NCBI RefSeq assembly: GCF_963855985.1
Contig: NC_087109.1
Coordinates: 6,902,001 to 6,966,000 of the forward strand
From: Ostrinia nubilalis
Lineage: Eukaryota > Arthropoda > Insecta > Lepidoptera > Crambidae
Direction of reading: 5' to 3'
Length of the DNA stretch: 64,000 nucleotides
Shown here: piece by piece, positions 55,600-64,000 of the stretch
Position numbering within the stretch: position 1 is the first letter of the stretch
How the letters are laid out: each line of letters begins with the position of its first letter
Position numbers and translations under genes: made by a program
The notes under the pieces: generated by a model
What the model was told of the DNA's origin: nothing
The model's input: the letters and a program-made list of their open reading frames with translations, nothing else
The model's database searches: none

Positions 55600-58499
55600 T
55601 TAGTACAAATGAGTTAACTGCACAACAACGATCTGGAAAGTGATACATAGGTTGATGAGCAATATAGGCAGCGACCAGTCCAAGGGGATGATCTTGAACA
55701 GTGTGAACTTCATAGGACGAGCCTTCAAGTAGTCCAGGAACAGCTCTATGGCGTCGGAATGGGGTTCATCTGGAAAAGAAGGGAACATCATCATCAACTC
55801 AGTCACGGGACGTCCACTGCTGAACACGGGCCTCCCCCAATGATTTCCAGACTGTTCGGATGCATTTAGCGCCTTTCTGCAACCTTTATGAAGACATCTG
55901 TTCACCTTGTGTATAGACATCCCATGCTGCCCTTTCTGGCACATAAAAAAGTTACACAATACTCAGTCATCAGTAAGTTTAGTTTCTACTGCAGGTGGAC
56001 AGTCCTGTCCAATTTACTAGAGGATTAAAGATTTGGCCTGCACTACCCATGGCTCTATTAAATTGAACTGGTTAGGGAGATCTTTTATACAATATCAAAA
56101 TAAATCAATGTCAAGCGAAATATGGTATCAAAATATTCTTAATGACATAATTTGATCGCAAAATGAAGGCTTTGTCCATAATTGTTCGTTTTAGGGTGAA
56201 AACTGAAAAATAAGTTAGTAAAAGAACTTACTTCTTTCATATAGCAGTCTGTCCAACAACACAAGTTGAAGTTCGCTGACTTTCGATGTCGTGAGACCAG
56301 CGGTAATGGACGGAACCATCAGCAGGATCAGGGTTTGGAACGTATGATGAAGTCTGACTAATTCACCTAAGATCTAAAAAACAATTCTTAAATGAGATAT
56401 TGGAAATGAAACGCGATAATTGACACCACGAATCATTTAACTGATATAAAGAAGAACGGTCATCTGTGACCCAAGCCCGACAGAAACGAGACATACCTCA
56501 GTTTTTTTGTCATGTCTTAATTAGTTAAATTATATATTTTTTATATTCGAAATCTATGTATAACACCAAAATATTACCCTTTGTTTTTGTTCAGGCGTTA
56601 TACAAAAACTAATACAAAATGCCTATTTATCACCAAAATTGGTAAATGTATGTACCTAAATGTCTATTACAGCTGCTATGGAATGTATCTAGGTGACCTG
56701 GAGATACAGCCGGTTTATACAGGGTGCAAACGAGAAGTTACAAAATCCAAAAATTCAATGTTAACAGCTTCCATAATCTGTAACCTATTATTGGTACCAT
56801 TTGAAAGAGCTCGTGAAGCACTTTCAGAATCAGTAACTAGTTTTTCGATATCTTGTATAGTTTAGAAATAATCGAGTGAGATCACTTATCGTTCCATATG
56901 TATAACCACCCTGTATAATCCGGCTGTATCTCCAGGTCACCTAGATACATTCCATAGCAGCTGTAATAGACATTTAGGTACATACATTTACCAATTTTGG
57001 TGATAAATAGGCATTTTGTATTAGTTTTTGTATAACGCCTGAACAAAAACAAAGGGTAATATTTTGGTGTTATACATAGATTTCGAATATAAAAAATATA
57101 TAATTTTACTAATTAAGACATGACAAAAAAACTGAGGTACGTATGTCTCGTTTCTGTCGGGTCTGGGTTTTTTTTGTATGGGGCGTGACCGTTCTTCTTT
57201 GCACTCTCTTACTCAAAAAATTCTAATGACTACAAAAATTCACCATATTCAAAGAAAAGATATCATTATACAAAGTGCCCATCATCATCATCATAATTTC
57301 AGCCATAGGACGATCACTGCTGAAATTAACCCTCCCCCAATAATTTGCGCAATGGTAAATTGATTTACCCAAAATGTTCATAAGAAACTTAAAGCTCATT
57401 GCGTTATTGCTACCATTAATAACACAAGTAAAATGAAGTACAATGAACCTATATTATGGCCGTAGGTACTAAAACATTTAGGTAATACGAGTATTAATAC
57501 TTACAGGCCGATCAAATATTTTCAAGTTCCTTAGATATAAATAGACTCCACTTATAAGCAGCGGAAATTGGAAAATGATTGATGCAAAATACTGAAATAA
57601 ATAGAAACATACAGACAAATAACGTTTAGGACTTATTAACACAACGTTTAAACACTCGAAAGTAAAGCATTTTTCCTACAAAAGTCTATAGATTGATCTA
57701 TAGAAGTTTGTAGAACTAATTAACTAGCTTAAAAACGCGTGTTGTGTTGCAAAAAAAGTATTTAAAAAACGTGGTGTGCACAGGCCCTAGATCTAAAATA
57801 CCTTCATAATATTGTGCTTACCAAAAAATCAAAAGACTTCTTCCCTCTATCCAAAGCTTCGAAGATAACCTTATAAAGGTCCAAACTCTCCAAAATAGGA
57901 CTCCCGTTCTTCACGTTTGTAACCAAAACACTTAGACGGCAGTACGCAGCGTAGAATATGAAGGAACAAACAATATACACCATTTGCATACCCACCATCG
58001 CATATTTAAGGTATACTGAGTACATGATATTTCTCCCACACTCGTCATAGAATTTGGTACAAGCCATCGAAAAAGCGATGATCGTAATTAATTGACTCCC
58101 TAAAACGACAAGCACTACCTTTGCTTTAATAGCAGAGGGACTTCCTAGCGTGGAGTCCATAGAACTTAACGTAGATTCTAATCTATAAAAAGAACAGTCG
58201 TAGCTAAACGATAGAATAATGGCAATACATAAAAATTCAATAGAGGTGTAAACCAAGTAGTATACGTAAGCAAAATTTTGAAAGCCGTTCAAAATTAATA
58301 AGGCAACCGAAGTACACACACACTTAGTCAAAGTTAAAATTTGAATGGCCCGTTTAGACCGGGGCGTTCGACGCTGTATACACCCAAAGTCTACATTATA
58401 AACGACATGCAAAAATATGAGGAGATATTCATAAAGTTTACTGAATTTATTTAGATAATTTCCTTTCATAGTGAAACTTGTTTTGAGCTTGAGACGCAC
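55600..58499 (-). CDS. Gustatory receptor GR6 (four exons, 358 or 348 aa)
   Basis: Minus-strand exons: 58499-57822, 57591-57505, 56373-56232 and 55769-55600, phases 0, 0 and 1. The C-terminus reads LDWSLPILLINL then TFQIVVVQL, a variant of the TYhhhhhQF motif with Phe for Tyr. Two starts are possible: ATG at 58499, or the ATG ten codons later at 58469. The second begins MKGN, as does the GR4 pseudogene, and the paralog comparison favours it slightly. Several hydrophobic segments are present. Exon 2 is 87 nt. A foldback element (56448-57200) fills most of intron 2, and an old RTE fragment precedes exon 4. This is the intact partner of the broken GR4. Ligand unknown. Confidence 0.9.
55785..55925 (-). 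mobile_element. RTE-like LINE 3' fragment before GR6 exon 4
   Basis: Contains GTCCACTGCTGAACACGGGC and CCCCCAATGATTTCCAGAC. It ends 15 bp from the exon 4 acceptor, the same place as in the GR4 pseudogene. Confidence 0.8.
56448..57200. mobile_element. Foldback element, copy 2
   Basis: Same element as 9483-10231, inverted as a whole. The arms run from AAAGAAGAACGGTCATC inward and are complementary over about 275 bp. It lies in GR6 intron 2, and the corresponding GR4 intron lacks it. The open frame at 56581-56865 belongs to the arm. Confidence 0.85.
57279..57352 (-). mobile_element. RTE-like LINE 3' scrap
   Basis: Contains CATCATCATCATAATTTCAG and GACGATCACTGCTGAAAT, a diverged copy of the family at 23400-23546, in GR6 intron 2. 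Confidence 0.55.
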
Positions 58500-58850
58500 A
58501 AGTCTAAAGGAATGGAAAATTTTCAGTCCATAAAGTAAGTTGGAAGTATGTCTTTTATTGTTAATCGATATAAGGCACTTTAATTTCTTACAGTATACCT
58601 ACCTAAACCATCATTTTCAGACGGAACATCAGAAAGAAATGCGTCATGTAATCAAACTAAGTAAACATAAATTAATTACTAAGCGTATGAAGCTATTTTC
58701 ATCGCACAATATTTTTTTAAGTTTTTTTAGTTACAGACAGAAAATGTTTATTTTCATGCTTAAGTAATTAAAATTTAAATGAAATAACATTTATGTAACG
58801 TTAAACTTTATTATTCCTATATTACTTAACATAATTACCTATTTAACTAT

Positions 58851-59162
58851 ATGGCTTTAAAACCAAAAATAAAAATTTACTACAAAATTAATTTACTTAA
58901 AAAAAGGACAATGGCAAAATGGTACCCGGCTTCAATAGATATGCTTCTAGTGTCGTTTGAAAGGTCTTACCAAGACGAACAACATTTACTATGGCCACCA
59001 GTCTCAGATCTGGTTGCGTTCGAAGATAAACATACTTTTTGTGTAACCGAAGAATCATGCGTGTCCATCGTATGGTACTTAGGTTATGCGAGGCATGAAG
59101 GGTTTACTGCTCCAGCATCCTTCCTTAACTCTAAATTATTGATAGAGATAATTGTGAAATAA
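58851..59162 (+). CDS. Hypothetical short open frame (unrecognised)
   Basis: A frame of 103 codons (or 83 from an internal ATG in AATGGC context) reads in a balanced amino-acid composition rich in aromatic residues, with WPPVSDLVAFED and EESCVSIVWYLGYARHEGF. This is unlike the Lys/Ile/Asn-rich chance frames around it. I do not recognise a family. It could be a decayed retrocopy or an exon of a larger gene. No neighbouring exon was found. It lies upstream of GR6 on the opposite strand. Confidence 0.25.
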   Translation: MALKPKIKIYYKINLLKKRTMAKWYPASIDMLLVSFERSYQDEQHLLWPPVSDLVAFEDKHTFCVTEESCVSIVWYLGYARHEGFTAPASFLNSKLLIEIIVK

Positions 59163-59384
59163 ATGTTTTTATTTGAAGAACTACTACCCCCTTATTTAAA
59201 AAAAAGTTATACCATGGATGAACCTTGGATTAAACTGACAATTCCATACCAAATGACAATTTAAGTTAGAGTTCAACTAGGGTGTAACTTTTATTAATAA
59301 AGGGGTTGGAGTTTTATTATTTCTTAAGGGTTTTATTATGGATTGCTAAAGCGAATAAACCCACAAAACCCAATAAGTCGACCC

Positions 59385-59526
59385 ACAAGATGGACCGACG
59401 ACCTTATAAAGGTAGCGGGAAGGCGCTGTATGCAGGCCGCCACAAACAGGCCATTGTGGAAATCATTGGGGGAGGCCTATGTTCAACTGGACGTCTTGTG
59501 GCTAAAATGATCATGATTATGATGAA
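59385..59526 (+). mobile_element. RTE-like LINE 3' fragment
   Basis: Contains CGACCTTATAAAGGTAGCGG, then GGAAATCATTGGGGGAGGCC, and ends in an ATGATGAAG tail. Same family as the others. Confidence 0.75.
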
Positions 59527-59826
59527 GAAAGCGAATAAAGGGCTAATAGCTTGGGTAGTTCATCGTAGGTATAATCCTTTCCTTTTCAAGGCTTCTTTTA
59601 GTTATATTAATAGATTGTAGTCATAGTACATAGGTACTCGTATACATGGATGATTGTGTTATACTTTCATTATAATACTTAGTGAAATTACTGCTTTCAA
59701 AACGTGATTTAGAACTGGCCCCATAGCAGAAATTTTCCTACATCTAAAGGCCTTTTGAAATATAGATTGGTTATGGCTATTGGAGCGGGTACCACTTTCC
59801 ATACATTTGTGCCCATCATCCTTTAC

Positions 59827-61397
59827 TATAGTCTATCCAATATAGCTTGATTAGAATGACAGCTGCCATCAAAAGTAACGACATAACTTTGTAGTAGCGA
59901 TCAATGAGAGCTAAATATTGGCGGACAAGAAATAATTCACGTCTGACCTACAAACAATATTTTCGACGACAGTGCTTCCAATAAAAATGTTAATTTCGTG
60001 TAAATGCAGCGTTAAATTACACCAATAACTAGTAATTCGAAATTATAAAAATCAAGCTAGAGTATTAACGACGTCTCTACAAGGTTATCTCGAGTTACAA
60101 AAATGTTAGTGTTGGGACATATCGACAAATGTCATATTAAATTAAAACTAATTTTTTAACATATTTAACAATTTTTTTTTGTAACTAATTTTTTAACATA
60201 ATATTTAAGTCAAGTTATACGTTTTTCTAAATGTTCACTATTAAAAACCAAAAAACATTTCATTCTTAAATAATCAAACATCGGAAATCAATCACCGGTA
60301 ATTTTTTGGGTATTCATAGCACCGTTGCTCTAGAAGAGATGCCCACCGCCCTCTAGCGACAGGAAAAAACCACTGAAGAACACTGATGATAATGACTACG
60401 ACTTAGGTTGTACCATGAAGCTAAAGATAAAAATGGAGGGCAAAGTTGGAACAAAAACTTGAGTCAAATACCTACTTATATCTATCTCGCTCTCTGCGGC
60501 CCTACCTCTCTTTTTAGTGTGAACTGTAGTATTGCTATCTTCTGATTTAAATCTCCTTGTAAATTCTTCGAAATAGCCAATTCATTCACTAACCAAATCA
60601 GAAGTTAAACAAATAAATAATTAATATTTGAAACTAAGATTACCTAGTTAAATAAAAAATCACAAAATTGTCGGCCATTTAGGCTTAATGTGTTGGCGAA
60701 TCAGGGAATTACAATCCCAATTCCTGGGTAATCGGTACCATGTGGCAACATCGGCCCAATCCGGCCCATCATGGCGGTTGTTTACTATTTTGTTTATTAA
60801 GCAGTTAATTTCGTTTGAGATTGTTTACAGGAAATAATCATTGTTTTATCACAAGAATTGGTGCAAAATTTTGTAGTGCGTGGTGTCCTGGAAGTGACAT
60901 AAGATTCCACGCGTAAGTGTTTATTTCGTGATTTCCGACATTGGATCATTGTAAACATTTTTCACATTTTATACAGTAATTTCTTCCTAAAACGTTTTAC
61001 CAGTAATTACACTTATCATTTTTAATGATACCTATGTCAAGAAATAAAGATTTTACATTGGTTTCATTGAATTTGAGCAATTTTATATTTTTTGTTTATT
61101 TAGAAAGAGCGAGTCTGCCCACAGAGAGCGAGATTTCGGAGTGTGGCCTCCATTTTTATCTGTAGCTTCATGGGTTGTACACCCTTGACATGAATTTTAA
61201 ATTTTACTGTCTTTAAATTTAAATCATAATTGTCATTTTTATGAATAAAGATATGAAGAAAAATTGGGTGCATATTTTTATATAATTTTTTCGAAAACTT
61301 ATCGATACGTCTATGTGAACCGTACGAAACATACACAGCACTAGTCACATTCGTTTGACAGCCGTCATTCTAATCAAGCTATATTGGATAGACTATA
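59827..61397. mobile_element. 1.57 kb inverted-repeat element with internal repeat pair
   Basis: The ends TATAGTCTATCCAATATAGC and its complement at 61358-61397 match over about 38 bp. A second inverted pair (CCATGAAGCTA and GATAAAAATGGAGG) lies at about 60413-60439 and 61147-61172. The middle contains a moderately GC-rich segment (about 60700-60915) that looks promoter-like. No transposase was seen. Confidence 0.65.
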
Positions 61398-62064
61398 CAT
61401 TACATACTGACAGTAGAGACCAGTGGGTAGACACTTCTCATACAAAAACTAGTCTCTATATGTAGCAATTGATATACAACCTTATCCCTTAAGCAATAAA
61501 GTGCATTTTGGATTGATTTCACTATAGCAGGGGAACCCGCGGATCAATACCACCATACTAAAAATAATTGTTAGTGTCCTTATGTTGGTAGTATTGTTAG
61601 TTTGACAAATGAAAAAAAATGTCTGTCAATTGAGTTTGAGTTTTTAACCGGCGAATTGATTCGTGTGAAGTTATTTTCTCAGATTTGGTGCAATATTACT
61701 GTAAATAAACGTTTCTGTCGTTTACGTTGAGTTGATTAAGTTCCTCCGTATCGGGCGTGATAAAGTTTGCTGTTCAGTGTTATGTTTTTTGTGAGATAGA
61801 GACTCTTTTAAATAAGCTGTGTTTCAACTTCTACAGAAGTTTAAACTCTTATTTACTTTTCTGTTTAATGGGTATGTTATCTACTTACTTGAAATATTAC
61901 ATCTATTACAAATCTATTTTTCATTAAAAACAACCCTATGTGATGAAAATGTAAATGTACTTTCAAAACTGGTAAATGCATGAACCAGGGCATTGACACT
62001 GGTTGGAGAGAAATTATAGGCTTTGTTTAATTAATACCTATTTCATTTTAGGCTTCTACTGATA
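61398..62064 (+). other. Upstream region of the THAP gene
   Basis: No coding sequence. A TTTTAG acceptor-like string at 62045-62050 sits 14 bp before the ATG, so the first coding exon may be preceded by a spliced untranslated exon, possibly within 61620-61868 (a GGTATGTT donor-like string occurs near 61869). The promoter was not located. Confidence 0.35.
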
Positions 62065-63479
62065 ATGGAGAGTAGAAACAACAAGAAGTGCGTTATTTGT
62101 AATAAGAGGCGAAGTCGTGGTGGATCACCCTTACTTTTGAGTAGGTTTCCTCTGGATTCTGACCGGTGAGTTTCTAATAACACTCATTTATTACAAGATA
62201 ATTTTACTGATTGTGTAAACTTAAAGGCTGGGATTAATATTTTTAATCATACAGTAAATAACCATAACCAATTTTTAATTTCAGTATTTTGTTTCGTACT
62301 CTGCAAATGAATTGCATAACAATACTAAAAGAAATTAGTTGATGAATAAATTTCAGTTTGTTATTCTTTTTCTTTTCTAATAGGTATTTCTTATTTCAGT
62401 TGTCGAATGTGGGTTAAAAATGCTGGCTTAGAAGACTTAGCATATGTACCTATTGAAAAGTTACACCAACTGAAGTTTGTTTGTGGTGGGCACTTCACTC
62501 CTGAATCCTTCAATGCCAAAGGAACTCGGCTGAAGAACTCAGCTATTCCAACACTGGAATTGAGCAATCCCATCTTGCCAGATGAAGTTTTGACAGAGTT
62601 TCCTCTTCATGTAAAAGACTCCAATAAAGAAAACCTCAAGACAGGTATGATGATGACTTCAATTATTTTTTTTAAATTTAATTTACTATCTATCAATTTT
62701 TCTTTAGATGTCTTAATTAATTTTCTTTGGTTTCCAAAACAAACCAACCGAATGCAATTTAACAAGGTTCTTTCTTTGTAACCACAAACATGTGTTGTAT
62801 GCTTATCAATAAATAATATATAATTTCAATTATTAATTATATCTATACTTTGTTACAGTTCTTTATGATCATTCATTTTGCATTCCAAAGAAGTCAAATC
62901 CAGTTGAACGAGGTATGTTTATCTAAAATTATACTAATAATATAAAAAGGAAATATTTAATTGTTTGTTTGTATTTGATCGGCTCCGTAACTCGAGCCAA
63001 GATAGCCTAAAGTGCGGGTTAGAACCCCACAGCTTGAATATTGTAGTAAACCCACTCGTAACACAATTTAGCTTAGAATGTGTGTTGAGTTAGAGGGACT
63101 TTAGTAATTTGTGTAATACAAATTCTTCAAAAAAAGTACCGGACCAATTTGAAAAATTTTAGGCAATCTACATTAATTAGCCAGGTCAGCTAGTTTAATA
63201 ATATTTATAAGCTAGTAATTTTTAATGTGAGCAAGACATGTACTAGACTGATTGTACCCTAAAGTTGGGTAAGAACATGACATTTTATTACCCAATTCAC
63301 ATTTCATTATCTGCTTTCAGTTCCCCTTACAACTACAACCAAACAACTAAATTCAACATGTTTGGGAGCTGTGGATATACCAGATTCTGGTATTTCTGCG
63401 AAAACAACTTTTGAACCTCTTCCTTCTACTTCCAATGCACCAGAACCACCTTCTGCTTCCTATAAACCCATTACTCATG
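62065..63479 (+). CDS. THAP-domain protein, 5' part (continues past window)
   Basis: Exons 62065-62165, 62400-62644, 62859-62912 and 63321-63479 join in phases 2, 1 and 1. The last exon ends on a GTAAGT donor, so the gene continues beyond 64000. The N-terminal 80 or so residues form a THAP zinc finger, a C2CH DNA-binding fold: CVIC at residues 9-12, a conserved RFPLD segment, a conserved Trp (CRMW), CGGHF as the second zinc pair, and SAIPTLEL where the family has its AVPTIF-like end. After the domain the protein turns Ser/Thr/Pro-rich. THAP domains occur in chromatin and transcription factors and in P-element-type transposases. Which type this is depends on the missing 3' part. Confidence 0.85.
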
Positions 63480-64000
63480 GTAAGTGTACAAACTAATTAT
63501 GTATTTACCTTCTAAAATATGCCTTCCCTCAAACTAAAGAATGCCACCCTGGATGCGTTCTGCAGTCTGCAGTCAGGTCAAAATGAACTTATATGTACAA
63601 CATTCTAGGTTTCTGTACATTTTATATTAATGCGATTTGACCGTGCGGATACGAACAAAGAACGCAAAGCACACGTGACTGATTGCCTTATCACGACCAC
63701 TTACAGATTGTCTTGACATACCCGCAGACCGCATCCAGAATGCAGAACATTAAAACCTCTAAATGCCTTTAATTTAATATTATGTCATTGTTATTGAAGG
63801 TGGGCCCACGCTTCATATTTTATGAGAAGAGCTATCATTATCCTGTCTTTGCATTTTTTTAAAACTTGATAATGATTGATTGATTTGGAAATAATATGTT
63901 TCATAAAACAACAAAATAAATTTTAAAAAACTGAATAGTACCATTGTAAATCCAACATTCAAAACTAAGATGAGGGTGAAGTATGCTGCGCATGCTCTGA
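63480..64000 (+). other. Intron of the THAP gene to window end
   Basis: Sequence after the GTAAGT donor at 63480. A GC-containing pair at about 63546-63566 and 63724-63744 (CACCCTGGATGCGTTCTGCA and GCAGACCGCATCCAGAATGC) is partly inverted and may mark a small MITE. No further exon is visible before the edge. Confidence 0.45.

Overview
The window looks like nuclear DNA of a moth or butterfly (Lepidoptera). It is AT-rich, its genes have introns with GT/AG borders, and it is densely filled with small inverted-repeat transposons. It also carries tRNA-derived SINEs and many copies of a short LINE 3' end (coding for WTDDL...SLGEAYVQQW-like text) that is familiar from lepidopteran genomes. The order assignment is an inference from these families, not from a database match. 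No prokaryotic features, CRISPR array or functional tRNA gene were seen.

Layout. 1-19.7 kb holds no gene I can defend. It is a transposon-rich stretch with inverted-repeat elements and a 5.5 kb LTR element (13790-19307). That element has direct LTRs and a 4 bp target duplication, but no gag/pol that I can see; inside it are a minisatellite, a CR1-like LINE fragment and a SINE. 19.7-28.1 kb is Pex13 (peroxisomal import docking protein; five exons, plus strand) with a 5.5 kb third intron full of repeats. 30.4-58.5 kb is a cluster of six insect gustatory receptor (GR) loci. Five appear intact: two on the minus strand (30366-33391, 38347-41242), one on the plus strand (42330-44759) and two on the minus strand (51803-53549, 55600-58499). 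One plus-strand copy (46567-50940) is a pseudogene. All six have the same four-exon plan with intron phases 0, 0, 1, and the intact ones end in the GR TYhhhhhQF-type motif. 62.1 kb to the window end is the 5' part of a THAP-domain gene (plus strand) that runs off the right edge.

The GR loci fall into three subtypes: GR1/GR2, GR3/GR5 and GR4-pseudogene/GR6. The last two subtypes are interleaved in opposite orientation (3+, 4+, 5-, 6-), which a single inverted duplication cannot produce. Transposons that are shared or missing at matching positions give a relative order for the duplications. The GR proteins would act as ligand-gated, seven-transmembrane taste or contact-chemosensory channels; their ligands cannot be read from sequence. 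Pex13 and the THAP gene are unrelated neighbours.

I did not find an obviously new multi-gene system. The most unusual objects are: a roughly 4 kb inverted-repeat element carrying seven copies of a 13 bp TGTCAC-type motif near its ends (33555-37525); a 1.14 kb element that broke the GR pseudogene, with A/T-phased arms around a GC-rich core (47009-48150); the coding-poor LTR element; and several nested insertions with visible target duplications.
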